NCBI RefSeq assembly: GCF_000025265.1
Contig: NC_013739.1
Location: forward strand, 1,302,001 to 1,366,000
From: Conexibacter woesei DSM 14684
GTDB taxonomy: Bacteria > Actinomycetota > Thermoleophilia > Solirubrobacterales > Solirubrobacteraceae
Length of the DNA: 64,000 nucleotides
Reading direction: 5' to 3'
Below, piece by piece: positions 27,803 through 36,721 of this stretch. The notes beneath the pieces are model-generated. The model was not told the origin of the DNA, did no database searches, and worked only from the letters and a program-made list of their open reading frames with translations. Every line of letters begins with the position of its first letter. Positions within the stretch are counted from its first letter, which is position 1. The translations under genes and the position numbers were made by a program.

Positions 27803-29689
27803 ATGCCCATCGCTCCGGAGATCGCTCGGGTCGTCGACCTGCTGGAGGCCGAGGCGAGCGCCGCGGGGAAGCCGTCGCTGGAGCAGATGCGCGCCGACCA
27901 CGAGGCGAACACGGCGCGGTTCACGCCGCTGCGAGCGCGCGCGTCCGTGGCGTCGATCCACACCCGCGAGATCCCCGGGCCGGACGGCCCAGTGCCGGTC
28001 AGGATCTATCGGCCGCACCGGCGGGTGGCGGGGACGTGTCCGACGATGCTCTGGTTCCACGGCGGCGGGTGGATGACGGGCAGCCTCGAGACGGCTGACA
28101 TCGCCGCGCGCGAGCTTTGCGCCGCGGACATGGTGGTCGTGTCCGTGCAGTACCGGTTGGCTCCGGAGTCGCCGTTTCCCGCGGGACTCGAGGACGGCCT
28201 CGTCGCACTGCGCTGGGTATGCGACGCCGTCGACGAGCTGGGCGGCGACGCGGACCGCATCGCGGTCGGAGGCGACAGCGCCGGCGGCAACCTCGCGGCG
28301 GTGCTCGCGCTGATGGCCCGCGACCTGGGCGTCGACGTCGCCGCCCAGCTGCTCCTGTATCCACTCGTCGACGCGGATGCGGGCACGGCGTACCGCTCGC
28401 GGGTCGACCAGGCGGACGGCCCGCTCCTGAGAACGGCCGAGATCGAGTGGATCATCACGCAGTATCTGCGGCCCGGATCGGATCCGCGAGATCCGCACGT
28501 CTCTCCTATCCACGCGAGCGACCACGCCGGGCTGGCCCCCGCCGTCATCGTGACCGTCGAGTTCGACCCGCTCCGGGACGAGGCCGAGGCGTACGCCGAC
28601 GCCCTGACGGCAGCGGGGGTGCAGGTGACCAAGCGCCGGGTGCCCGGTCTCGTCCACGGCTGCTTCGACATGATCGGTGTGTCGCCGACGGCCCGGGACG
28701 CGATCGACGACGCGATCGCCGATCTCCTGCGTCACCTGCGAACCGGCGACGTGCCCCGCGACGACGAACCGTCGCGCTCGCCGGACGACACGTCGCACTC
28801 CGGCGTCTTCTTCGCGCGCTTCGTCCATCCCGAGCGCTACCCGCTGATCGCCCGCTCCCCGCTCCCCGCGGCAGACGTGCGCCGCCTCGCCGGCGGGCTC
28901 GTCGGCCTCGACGAGGAGGCGTACGGGAGCGCGGCGAACCGCTTCGCGTCCTCCGCCGCGACCGCGGCCGTGGAGCTCCTGGACGACGCCGACTTCGCCG
29001 CAGCCGTGCGCCGGCTGCCGTTCCGCACGGGCGACCGGGTACTGGCGCTGGGCGACTCGATCACCGACGACGCCTGCTCGTGGGCGGAGATCCTGCGCGC
29101 GGTGCTGCAGGCCACGCAGGCCGGCGCCGAGATCGTCAACGCCGGAATCGTCGGTGACACCACGACCGACGCGATCGGTCGCGCGGACCTCCTCGTCGCG
29201 GCGCGGCCGACGTGGGTGATCCAGCTGCTGGGCAGCAACGACGTGCGCCGGCACGGGCACGCGGCGCAGGTGCGGATGCTCACGCTCGGCGAGACCCTTC
29301 GCAACTTCCGCGCGATCGAGCAGCTGATCGCCGAGGACGCGCGAGCTCGTCTGATCCGCATGACCCCGACGCCGGTCCGTGACGACCAGAGTCGCGCCTG
29401 GGAGCACTTCGCCGTCCACGGGCTCTCCTGGCGGTCGGCCGACGTCGCCGAGGTGGCGCGCGAGCTGCTGCGGCTCGACGCCGACGCGGTCGACCTTCAC
29501 ACGGCGCTGAGTGGCCCGGGCATCGAGAACTGGCTGCTTCCGGACGGTGTCCATCCGACGGTCGCGGGCCAGCAGCAGATCCTTCGCGCCCTGGTCCACC
29601 ACCTCGCCGAGCGAGACTCGCCGACAGGTCCGCCGGCGACCCGGGACGCGGGTCCGGGCGACCGGACGAGCGCCACCGCCGGGTCGTGA
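27803..29689 (+). CDS. Two-esterase fusion: HSL-type alpha/beta hydrolase plus SGNH/GDSL hydrolase
   Basis: A 628-residue cytoplasmic-looking protein (no signal peptide) carrying two different ester-hydrolase folds. Residues ~1-310: hormone-sensitive-lipase-type hydrolase with oxyanion motif HGGGW (from His86), nucleophile GDSAGG (Ser159), Asp in FDPLRDEA and His in GLVHGCFDM. Residues ~405-610: SGNH hydrolase with block I GDSITDD (from residue 417), block III-like GSNDVRR and block V DGVHPT. Start 27803 is preferred for its AAGGAG at 27791-27796; an ATG at 27767 overlaps the permease TGA. In a xylose operon a role in removing acetyl groups from imported xylosides is plausible but inferred. 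Confidence 0.88.
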   Translation: MPIAPEIARVVDLLEAEASAAGKPSLEQMRADHEANTARFTPLRARASVASIHTREIPGPDGPVPVRIYRPHRRVAGTCPTMLWFHGGGWMTGSLETADIAARELCAADMVVVSVQYRLAPESPFPAGLEDGLVALRWVCDAVDELGGDADRIAVGGDSAGGNLAAVLALMARDLGVDVAAQLLLYPLVDADAGTAYRSRVDQADGPLLRTAEIEWIITQYLRPGSDPRDPHVSPIHASDHAGLAPAVIVTVEFDPLRDEAEAYADALTAAGVQVTKRRVPGLVHGCFDMIGVSPTARDAIDDAIADLLRHLRTGDVPRDDEPSRSPDDTSHSGVFFARFVHPERYPLIARSPLPAADVRRLAGGLVGLDEEAYGSAANRFASSAATAAVELLDDADFAAAVRRLPFRTGDRVLALGDSITDDACSWAEILRAVLQATQAGAEIVNAGIVGDTTTDAIGRADLLVAARPTWVIQLLGSNDVRRHGHAAQVRMLTLGETLRNFRAIEQLIAEDARARLIRMTPTPVRDDQSRAWEHFAVHGLSWRSADVAEVARELLRLDADAVDLHTALSGPGIENWLLPDGVHPTVAGQQQILRALVHHLAERDSPTGPPATRDAGPGDRTSATAGS

Positions 29690-30591
29690 CCATCGTCCTC
29701 GCCCGCGACGGGCAGCGCGCCGAGGTGCGCCGCTCCGGGGCGGCGCTGTGCTCGTGGACGACCGCTGGGCGCGAGCGGCTCTGCACGCTCGCCCCCGATC
29801 ACCCGAGCCACGCGTTCGACGGCGCGACGCTCGTCCCGTGGCCGAACCGGATCCGCGACGGGAGGTACTCGTTCGGCGGGCGCGCACATCAGCTCCCCGT
29901 GACCGAACCGGAGCGGCGCAGCGCGCTCCACGGGCTCGCCAGCGGTGTGACCTGGACGGTCTCCGCAACGACCCCTTCCGCCGTGACCCTCCGGCAGGCG
30001 GTCGGTCCCGTGCCCGGCTACCCCTACGCCGTCGAGGCGCAGGTGACCTATCGGCTCATGGCGGAAGGGGTCGTCGCCGAGCTGGTCGCGACGAACCACG
30101 GGCACCAGCCGGCTCCCTTCGGCTGCGGCTCACATCCCTACGTGCGCGCGCCGGCTCGCATCGACGCCGCACGACTGACGCTGCCGGCAGCGTCCTTCGT
30201 CCCAGCTGACGACCGGCTGCTGCCCGCCGGCCCGCCCGAGCCGCTGGACGGGACGGCGATCGACTTCCGGAGCGCTCGCGCCGTCGGCGGTACGCGGCTC
30301 GACACCTGCTTCGCCGGCCTCATGCGGGACAGCGACGGCCTCGCGCGCGTGCGCGTCGACGAGGTCACGCTCTGGCTCGACGCGGCGTTCCAGTACGTCC
30401 ACGTGTACACGGCCGACGACGACCCCGACCCGGCGCTGCGCCGGACCCGGCTGGCGGTCGAGCCGGTCACCTGTGCGCCCGACGCCTTCAACACCGGCCT
30501 CGGCCTGTTGTCCCTCGCCCCCGGCCAGAGCTTCCGCGGCCGCTGGGGTCTGACGCTGACCTCGTCCTGTCGCGTTCTTCCAAGACGCTGA
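29686..30591 (+). CDS. Aldose 1-epimerase
   Basis: A 301-residue galactose mutarotase-like protein that interconverts alpha and beta anomers of sugars. Visible: FDGATLVPWPNRIRDGRYSFGG, LHGLASGVTWTV with the first His, FGCGSHPYVRAP with the catalytic His, and EPVTCAPDAFNTG with the catalytic Glu. GTG 29686 overlaps the esterase stop (GTGA). Mutarotation of xylose to the alpha form used by xylose isomerase fits its place as the last gene of the xylose operon. Confidence 0.92.
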   Translation: MTIVLARDGQRAEVRRSGAALCSWTTAGRERLCTLAPDHPSHAFDGATLVPWPNRIRDGRYSFGGRAHQLPVTEPERRSALHGLASGVTWTVSATTPSAVTLRQAVGPVPGYPYAVEAQVTYRLMAEGVVAELVATNHGHQPAPFGCGSHPYVRAPARIDAARLTLPAASFVPADDRLLPAGPPEPLDGTAIDFRSARAVGGTRLDTCFAGLMRDSDGLARVRVDEVTLWLDAAFQYVHVYTADDDPDPALRRTRLAVEPVTCAPDAFNTGLGLLSLAPGQSFRGRWGLTLTSSCRVLPRR

Positions 30592-30618
30592 GGCAGGCGC
30601 TGGCCTAGCGTTGGCCGC

Positions 30619-31020
30619 ATGACCGACATCGCATTCGAGATCACGCGCTGGGAGGAGTCGTCCTACGGCGAGGAGGACGCGCTGTACGAGCGGCGCCCGG
30701 ACGGGCCGGTGCTCGCGCGCGTCCAGATGGCCAAGCGCTACACGGGCGAGCTGGTGGGCGACTCGGTCGGCGAGGTGCAGACGTGCGGTCAGGAGGGCTA
30801 CCTCGCGACCGAGCGGATCGCCGGCACGCTGGCCGGGCGCGCGGGCACGTTCGTGCTCCAGCACGGCGCGACGCACGACGCCGCCGGGGAGCCGATCCAG
30901 TTCGGCTGGATCGTGCCCGACTCCGCGACCGGCGAGCTGGCGGGGCTGCGTGGCGAGGCGCTGATCAGCCACGGTGAGCTGAGACTGGCGTGGGAGCTGC
31001 CGGCGGCGAGCGGCGGCTGA
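30619..31020 (+). CDS. DUF3224 family protein
   Basis: A 133-residue soluble protein matching the DUF3224 pattern: an N-terminal ITRWEE strand, Gly-rich turns, GRAGTFVLQHGATHDAAGEPIQFGWIVPDSATGELAGLRGEALI. Related structures are small lipocalin/allene-oxide-cyclase-like barrels. Function unknown. It stands alone, 27 bp after the epimerase, without a clear ribosome-binding site. The following 106 bp (31021-31126) hold only GC-rich near-repeats of CTGAGCGGC and no gene. Confidence 0.85.
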   Translation: MTDIAFEITRWEESSYGEEDALYERRPDGPVLARVQMAKRYTGELVGDSVGEVQTCGQEGYLATERIAGTLAGRAGTFVLQHGATHDAAGEPIQFGWIVPDSATGELAGLRGEALISHGELRLAWELPAASGG

Positions 31021-31126
31021 GCGGCGGCGCGGCGGCCGGCTGAGCGGCTGAGCGGCGGCCGGCTGAGCGGCAGGCGCGCGGCTGACGCGCGGCCGGCGGC
31101 GGCGCGCCTCAGCGCCGGCTCGCGGC

Positions 31127-31807
31127 TCAGCCCAGCTCGCCCGGCTGCCCGCCGGGCGTCACCAACCCGACCTCGTAGGCGAGGATCACGGCTTGCACGC
31201 GGCTGCTGCAGCCGAGCTTCGAGAGCAGGCGCGAGACGTGGCTCTTGATCGTGCTCTCCTCGACGACGAGCGCCGCGGCGATCTCGGCGTTGCTGCGCCC
31301 GCGGGCGATCTGCAGCAGCACCTCGTGCTCGCGCGGGCTCAGCTCCTCCAGCTCCGTGGCGCGCTCGGCGGCCGGCGAGACCTCGGCGAAGCGCGCGATC
31401 AGGCGGCGCGTCACCTCCGGCGCGATCAGGCCATGCCCGGCGCCGACGGAGCGGATCGCGTCGATCAGCACCTGCGGCGGCGCGTCCTTGAGCAGGAAGC
31501 CGGCCGCGCCGGCGCGGAGCGCGCCGAAGACGTAGTCGTCGAGGTCGAAGGTCGTCAGCACGAGCACGTCGACCGGGTCGGCGACGCCGGGTCCGGCGAG
31601 CAGGCGCGTCGCCTCCAACCCGTCCATCCGCGGCATGCGGATGTCCATCAGCACGACGTCGGCCTCGCGCCGCCGCGCCAGCTCGACGGCGTGCGCGCCG
31701 TCCTCCGCCTCGCCGACGACCTCCAGGTCCGGCTCGTCCTCGAGGATCGTCCGCAGCCCCGAGCGCACGAGCGCCTGGTCGTCGGCGATCAGGACCCGCA
31801 GCGTCAT
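31127..31807 (-). CDS. NarL/LuxR-type response regulator
   Basis: A 226-residue DNA-binding response regulator. Receiver domain with acidic pair DD at residues 9-10, phospho-acceptor Asp55 in VVLMDIRMPRMDG, Thr/Lys switch residues (VLVLTTFD; GFLLKDAPP). C-terminal LuxR-type HTH (LSPREHEVLLQIARGRSNAEIAAALVVEESTIKSHVSRLLSKL). Its ATG overlaps the stop of the kinase gene (ATGA), so the pair is co-translated. Target unknown; the divergent MMPL transporter is a candidate. Confidence 0.95.
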   Translation of the reverse strand: MTLRVLIADDQALVRSGLRTILEDEPDLEVVGEAEDGAHAVELARRREADVVLMDIRMPRMDGLEATRLLAGPGVADPVDVLVLTTFDLDDYVFGALRAGAAGFLLKDAPPQVLIDAIRSVGAGHGLIAPEVTRRLIARFAEVSPAAERATELEELSPREHEVLLQIARGRSNAEIAAALVVEESTIKSHVSRLLSKLGCSSRVQAVILAYEVGLVTPGGQPGELG

Positions 31808-33105
31808 GCGCGCGACCCGTTCCGCAGCGGCAGCCGCGCCTCGACGAGCCAGCCGCCGCCGTCCGCCGGCCCGGCCGCGAACGTGCCGCCGAGCTGCTGC
31901 GCGCGAGCGCGCATGCCGTCGAGGCCGTGCCCGCCGCCCGCCGCGCCGCCGCCCGCAGCGCCGCTGCCTGCGCCCGTCGCGCCGCCGCCCGTCGCACCGC
32001 CGCCCGCCGCGCCGCGCCCGTCGTCCCGCACCGCGACCCGCAGCACGTCGCCGCCCTCGCCGCCGCCTTCGCTCTCGCCGCCGTCGCCGCCGCCCGCCGC
32101 GCGCTCGCGGCCGACCGTCACGGTCGCCGTCGCCGGGCGCGCGTGCTTGACGACGTTCGCCAGCGACTCCTGCACGATCCGGTAGGCCGACGTCTGCAAC
32201 GCGGGCGGGACGTCGCCGTCGTCACCGCGCCGCAGCGTCACGCGCACGTCGGAGGTGCTGACGGCGCGGACCAGCTCGGGCAGGTCATCGAGCATCGGCT
32301 GCGGCCGGAGTTCGGCGCGCTCGGAGCCGGAGCGGATCACGCCGACGGCCTCGCGCGTCTCGCCGAGCGCGCGGCTCGCGACTCCCTCGATCTGCACGAA
32401 CGTCTCTCTCGCGACGGCGGGATCGCGCGTGATCTGCCGCTGACCGGCGCGCGCCTGCAACGTGATCGCGGCGAGCGCGTGGCCGACGATGTCGTGCACC
32501 TCGCGCGCGATCCGCATCCGATCCTGCGCGACCGCCTCGCGCTTCTCGACGTCGCGCAGCTGCTCCAGCCGCTCGTTGCGCTCGGCCAGCTCGGCGAGCG
32601 CGTCGCGGTGGCCGCGCAGCACGTCGCCGGTGATGACGGCGAGCACGATCACGGCGAAGTTGACCGCGACGTTCTCGGACGCGATCCGCTCCCCTTCGGG
32701 CAGGAAGACCAGCAGCATCAGCAGCACGATCGCGCCCCCGCAGACGCCGCTGACGATCGCGACCCGGCGACCGCCGTAGTACGCCGCCGACACGAGCGCG
32801 AGCGCGACCGCGAACGCGGCCGCGCCCGTCGAGTACCCCAGCAGCCCGGCGCCGACCGCCGCCGCCCCGACGACGAGCAGCACCGCGACCGGCCGCGTGC
32901 GGCGGAAGGCGATCGGCAGCGTCATCAGCATCGCCAGCGGAAGGCGCAGCCAGTCGACGCCGGGCGCGACGCTGATGTCGCGGTCGCCCGGTGACAGCAT
33001 CGTCGTCGGCACCGCCGCCGCGAAGACCAGCAGCGCGAGCACGACGTCGGTGCGCTGCGGATGGTCGGCCGCGGCACGGCGCAGACGGGCGAGCGGGGGC
33101 GGCAT
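31804..33105 (-). CDS. Membrane sensor histidine kinase, HisKA_3/DesK type
   Basis: A 433-residue kinase with about five hydrophobic helices in residues 18-170, then a coiled region (LAELAERNERLEQLRDVEKREAV), the HisKA_3 phosphorylation site His204 in REVHDIVGHALAAITLQ, N-box YRIVQESLANVVKHA, G1 box DDGRG and G2 box GHGLDGMRARA. Odd: ~45 residues of Ala/Gly/Thr-rich sequence separate the G1 and G2 boxes (encoded around 31931-32020), plus a Gly/Glu tract before G1; both sit in the ATP lid. ATG 33105 chosen; GTG 33111 is also possible. Operon with the response regulator. Confidence 0.92.
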   Translation of the reverse strand: MPPPLARLRRAAADHPQRTDVVLALLVFAAAVPTTMLSPGDRDISVAPGVDWLRLPLAMLMTLPIAFRRTRPVAVLLVVGAAAVGAGLLGYSTGAAAFAVALALVSAAYYGGRRVAIVSGVCGGAIVLLMLLVFLPEGERIASENVAVNFAVIVLAVITGDVLRGHRDALAELAERNERLEQLRDVEKREAVAQDRMRIAREVHDIVGHALAAITLQARAGQRQITRDPAVARETFVQIEGVASRALGETREAVGVIRSGSERAELRPQPMLDDLPELVRAVSTSDVRVTLRRGDDGDVPPALQTSAYRIVQESLANVVKHARPATATVTVGRERAAGGGDGGESEGGGEGGDVLRVAVRDDGRGAAGGGATGGGATGAGSGAAGGGAAGGGHGLDGMRARAQQLGGTFAAGPADGGGWLVEARLPLRNGSRA

Positions 33106-33255
33106 CGGCACAGACCGAGAGTAGGCCCCGGGCGCCGCGACCGGTTCCTCCGAAAGGTGGAACGCGCTTCCTCCCCGCAGCGGATGCCGGTGCGCGGACC
33201 CGCTCGTAGCGTGGCCGGCACCGACGTCCCTCCTCCGCTCGAAAGAAGGATCACC

Positions 33256-35499
33256 GTGCTGCATCGTCTCGGCGACTGGGTCGCCCATCACCCCTGGCGG
33301 GTCGTGCTCGTCTGGGTCGTCCTCGCGCTGCCGGTCGGCATGATCGGCGGCGAGAAGCTGCGCGGCGCCGTGACAGACGACCAGGCGCATTTCCTCCCCT
33401 CCTCGTCCGATTCCGCGCAGGCGACGGACCTCGGGCGCAGCGCGTTCGGTCATGTCGAAGGCGTCACGTCCATCACCGGCATGGTCGAACGCGACGACGG
33501 CGCGCCGCTGCAACCGGCCGACAGAGCACGTGTTGAGCAGCTGGCGCAGACGCTGCCGAGATGGCGCCCGGAGTGGAAGCCGATCGAGGACAGAGCGGGG
33601 CTGATCCTCGGCCTCACCGACGCGCAGAGAAGAACCCGCGTCGTCGACGCGAGCCTCGGCCAGACCGGCGACGATGGGCGCTTCCAGCTGCTCGACGTCG
33701 GCTTCTACGGCAACACGACCGACACCGTCGTGCAGGACGCGTTCAAGCAGCTGCGTGCCAGCACCGTGAGCGAGCTGCGCGCGGACGGGTTGAGAGTCGG
33801 CTTCACCGGTGGTGCGGCCTCGGCGGCGGACACGGCGAAGGCGACCGAGTCGACCTCGGCGCTCGAGGGCGCCCTGCTGATGGGCTCGATCGTGCTGTTG
33901 AACCTGATCTTCTTCCGCGGGATCCTGGCCGCGTTCGTGCCGCTGCTCGCGGTGTCGCTCGTCGGAATGGCGGCGGTCGGTCTGATCGGGTTCGGTGCGA
34001 CGCTGTTCGACGTCGAGATCGACAGCGGCACGCCGTCGCTGATCCCGGCGGTGCTGATCGGCATCGGCGTCGACTACTTCCTCTTCCTGATCTTCCGCTT
34101 CCGCGAGCAGCTGCGCCGAGGCGATCAGCGCAAGCCCGCCGCTGCCGCCGCCGCACGCCGCGTCGGCGAGGTGATCGCCTCCGCCGCGCTCGCCGTGATC
34201 GCCGCCTTCGCGACGCTCGGCCTCGCGCAGTTCGGCCAGTTCAAGGTGCTCGGCCCGGCGATCGCGATCTCGGTCGCGGTGATGCTGGTCGCTGGCCTGA
34301 CGCTGATGCCAGCGCTGCTGGCGATCTGCGGACGCGGGCTGTTCTGGCCGTCGAAGGCGTGGCTGGCGCCGCGCGAGGGCGGCTTCGCGACGCGTCTCGG
34401 GGAGACGATCGCACGGCGCCCCGGCGCGGTCGCGCTGACGTGCGTCGCGGTGCTCGGCGTCTTCGCCGCGATCGCGCTCGGAACGAAGATGAGCTACGAC
34501 CTCGGGGGCGATCCCGAGGACACGACCGCGGCGAAGGTCGAGCAGCGGGTCTCGACCGCCCTGTCCGACGGCGCGACCGACCCGCAGACCGTCTTCGTCC
34601 GCGCCGCCGAGGAGCCGCTGGCGACGGGCTCGCTCGACACGATGGCGGAGAGACTGCGGTCGGTGCCGGGCGTCGCCGACGTGACGCAGCCGCAGCTCTC
34701 GGAGGACGGTCGCGCCGGCCAGATCGGCGTGATCCTGAGAGACGATTCGGCCACGGAGCCCGCGATGGACACCGTCCGCGGTCCGCTGCGCGATGCCGCG
34801 GACGCGTCCGCCCCGCCCGGGACGGAGGCGCTGGTCGGCGGCAACGCGGCGGTCTTCGCCGACATCGGCGACTCGATCAACCACGACCTGAAGATCATCT
34901 TCCCGGTCGCCGCGGCGCTGATCGCGCTGATCCTCGTCGCGATCCTGCGCAGCGTCGTCGCACCCCTGTACCTGTTGGCGGCCGTCGCGTTGGAGTTCGC
35001 GGCGACGCTCGGCCTCGTCGTGCTCGTCTTCCAACACGGGGCGGGCGAGCCGGGGATCGTCTTCACGATGCCGCTGGTGCTGTTCCTGTTCGTCGTCGCG
35101 CTCGGCACCGACTACAACATCCTGATGGCCGCGCGGCTGCGCGAGGAGCTGAAGGCCGGGCGCTCACCGCGGGCGGCGGTGGCGCACGCCGTGCGCCACT
35201 CGGCGCCCGCGATCGGCGCGGCCGGCCTGATCCTTGCCGCCTCGTTCGGGACGCTCGCGATCGACCCCGCGCCGGCGACGAAGCAGATGGGCTTCGCGAT
35301 GGGCATCGGGATCCTGATCGCCGCGTTCGTCGTCTCGACACTGCTGGTGCCGGCGCTCACCGCGCTCGCCGGCCGCGCCGCCTTCTGGCCCGGGATGGGC
35401 CGGAGCCGGCGGCGGCGCAACGACGAGAACGACGACGACGCGCCGCTCACGCGCGGCCGGCGCGAGCGCCGTGACGCCTACGAGCAGAGCGGGGTCTGA
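33256..35499 (+). CDS. MMPL/RND-type membrane transporter
   Basis: A 747-residue transporter of the MMPL (mycobacterial membrane protein large) family, length typical of the YdfJ-like subgroup. Two repeats each have one TM helix, an extracytoplasmic loop and about five TM helices; the landmark IPAVLIGIGVDYFLFLIFRFREQLRRG and its second-half counterpart LFLFVVALGTDYNILMAARLREELKAG carry the Asp-Tyr pair used for proton coupling. GTG 33256 follows AGAAGGA. Many AGA arginine codons. Exports lipids or drugs in known members; substrate here unknown. Divergent from the two-component system. Its last 15 codons are echoed in a remnant at 35614-35664. Confidence 0.93.
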   Translation: MLHRLGDWVAHHPWRVVLVWVVLALPVGMIGGEKLRGAVTDDQAHFLPSSSDSAQATDLGRSAFGHVEGVTSITGMVERDDGAPLQPADRARVEQLAQTLPRWRPEWKPIEDRAGLILGLTDAQRRTRVVDASLGQTGDDGRFQLLDVGFYGNTTDTVVQDAFKQLRASTVSELRADGLRVGFTGGAASAADTAKATESTSALEGALLMGSIVLLNLIFFRGILAAFVPLLAVSLVGMAAVGLIGFGATLFDVEIDSGTPSLIPAVLIGIGVDYFLFLIFRFREQLRRGDQRKPAAAAAARRVGEVIASAALAVIAAFATLGLAQFGQFKVLGPAIAISVAVMLVAGLTLMPALLAICGRGLFWPSKAWLAPREGGFATRLGETIARRPGAVALTCVAVLGVFAAIALGTKMSYDLGGDPEDTTAAKVEQRVSTALSDGATDPQTVFVRAAEEPLATGSLDTMAERLRSVPGVADVTQPQLSEDGRAGQIGVILRDDSATEPAMDTVRGPLRDAADASAPPGTEALVGGNAAVFADIGDSINHDLKIIFPVAAALIALILVAILRSVVAPLYLLAAVALEFAATLGLVVLVFQHGAGEPGIVFTMPLVLFLFVVALGTDYNILMAARLREELKAGRSPRAAVAHAVRHSAPAIGAAGLILAASFGTLAIDPAPATKQMGFAMGIGILIAAFVVSTLLVPALTALAGRAAFWPGMGRSRRRRNDENDDDAPLTRGRRERRDAYEQSGV

Positions 35500-35544
35500 G
35501 GCGCGCCGCGACCCCTTCCATGGAAAGGAAGTGCTCGGAGGCGG

Positions 35545-35613
35545 TCACCGCACGCATTCCGTCAGCGCAGCCAGCGTCCGTTCAAGCGACCGTCTGAGGC
35601 AGCGCGTGCCGCC
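35545..35613 (-). pseudogene. Remnant of SRPBCC gene 3' end
   Basis: About 69 bp closely matching the 3' end of the intact SRPBCC gene (36141-36213). Read on minus it gives CLRRSLERTLAALTECVR-stop against WLRRSLERTLAALTEQVR-stop. No upstream coding part survives. It lies between the MMPL gene and a second remnant, as expected from a tandem duplication that later lost its interior. Confidence 0.75.
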
Positions 35614-35664
35614 GGGCGCGGGCGGCCGGCCCGAGCGCGACGCCTGCGAGCAGGGCGGCGTCTG
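35614..35664 (+). pseudogene. Remnant of MMPL gene 3' end
   Basis: About 51 bp matching the last codons of the MMPL gene: GGRPERDACEQGGV-stop here against GRRERRDAYEQSGV-stop at 35455-35499, including the TGA. The upstream part of the copy is gone. Together with the neighbouring SRPBCC remnant it shows an old duplication of the MMPL/SRPBCC junction. Confidence 0.72.
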
Positions 35665-35685
35665 ACCGACGGGGAGCGGCGCTCG

Positions 35686-36075
35686 TCAGGCTCCGAACTC
35701 AAAGCGGACGAACGCCGTCTGCCGAGCGTTCTCGCAGCGGACGAGCGTCAGTTCCTTGCCGGCCTTCGCGAGCAGGCAGGTGAAGCGCTTAGAACGGCAC
35801 GAGCCGTCCTGCTTGCAGGCGCGTGAGGCGGCGACCTCGCGGGCGATCGCGCGGGCGGTGCGGCATGTGGCGCCCTGCGCCGTTACCGCGCCGAGGTACG
35901 CCCCGCCGTCGTCGAGCGTGCTGACGTCCCCGCAGTCCACGATCGGCGCGCGCTTGACGGCCGCGCCGGCCGTCGACGGCAGCACCGCCGCGAGCGCGAA
36001 CGCGGCGAGCAGCAGCGCGGCGACGATGGCGAGCGATGCGGCGGGGGCGGGGCGCAGCGCGGTGCGGACGTGCAT
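35686..36075 (-). CDS. Small secreted Cys-containing protein, unknown
   Basis: A 129-residue protein with a clear signal peptide (residues 1-~40: LAIVAALLLAAFALAAVLPSTAGA) and a mature part of ~90 residues with six Cys (DCGD, ATCRT, RACKQDGSCRS, FTCLLA, VRCENA), suggesting three disulfides. Mature part is Arg/Lys-rich (EVAASRACKQDGSCRSKRFTC). No family recognised. Ribosome-binding site AGGAGG just upstream of the ATG on minus. It lies between the duplicated gene tails and the intact SRPBCC gene, so it may have been inserted there or survived the duplication. Confidence 0.7.
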   Translation of the reverse strand: MHVRTALRPAPAASLAIVAALLLAAFALAAVLPSTAGAAVKRAPIVDCGDVSTLDDGGAYLGAVTAQGATCRTARAIAREVAASRACKQDGSCRSKRFTCLLAKAGKELTLVRCENARQTAFVRFEFGA

Positions 36076-36140
36076 GACGGACCTCCTGGGTCGGGCGAAA
36101 GCTGGAACCTACCCGCGGGTAGGCGGCGACGACACGCCGC

Positions 36141-36665
36141 TCACCGCACCTGTTCCGTCAGCGCAGCCAGCGTCCGCTCCAGCGAGCGTCTGAGCCAGCG
36201 CGCGCCGCCGCACACGAGCAGCAAGCGGTCGAGCCAGCCGGCGACGTCGGTGCGCGCGGTCAGCGCGACGAGACTCGTCCGTTCGCCCGCGTCGCCCGCG
36301 CCCGCCGCGCCGCCCGCGTCGCCTGCCGCGCCGCCCGTCCCGCCCGTCCCGCCCGCGCCGCCCGTCCCGCCCGTCCCGCCCGCCACCGCGCGTATCTCCC
36401 ACCGTACGGTCCCGATCGTCGTCTCGCCGCCGGCCTGCACGCGCCCGACCAGCTCGTGCGGCGGTCGCGAGACGGCCATCCTGATCCACAGCGTGCGGCG
36501 CACGCCGAGCGGGCCGTGCAGCCGCACCTGCGAGCGCTCGCCGTCGTATGCCTGCAGCGGCTCGAGCCGCCGGCCGAGCAGCTGCCAGTGCCGATCGGGC
36601 TCCTCCAGGAACGCGAAGATCGCCTCGGGCGAAGCGGGGATCGTGCGAGTCGCTCTGACTTCCAC
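36141..36665 (-). CDS. SRPBCC (START-like) family protein with Gly-rich insertion
   Basis: A 174-residue protein. The N-terminus (MEVRATRTIPASPEAIFAFLEEPDRHWQLL) and later TTIGTVRWEIRAV strand are typical of polyketide-cyclase/SRPBCC ligand-binding folds; the C-terminal helix is WLDRLLLVCGGARWLRRSLERTLAALTE. In the middle, residues ~95-128 are GGTGG/AAGDAGG repeats encoded by GC-rich near-tandem 9-bp units at about 36290-36386, which would sit between two strands. Ligand unknown. Its 3' end is partly duplicated at 35545-35613. Confidence 0.75.
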   Translation of the reverse strand: MEVRATRTIPASPEAIFAFLEEPDRHWQLLGRRLEPLQAYDGERSQVRLHGPLGVRRTLWIRMAVSRPPHELVGRVQAGGETTIGTVRWEIRAVAGGTGGTGGAGGTGGTGGAAGDAGGAAGAGDAGERTSLVALTARTDVAGWLDRLLLVCGGARWLRRSLERTLAALTEQVR

Positions 36666-36721
36666 GCACGCGCACGATGACCGGTCGCACGGTCGCGTGC
36701 GCCTCGCCCCCGGCGGAGCAG

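Noticed and set aside
31021-31126. Small gene or terminator in the GC-rich repeats after the DUF3224 gene
   Set aside because: Only irregular CTGAGCGGC-like repeats; no start with a ribosome-binding site and no clean hairpin with a T-run.
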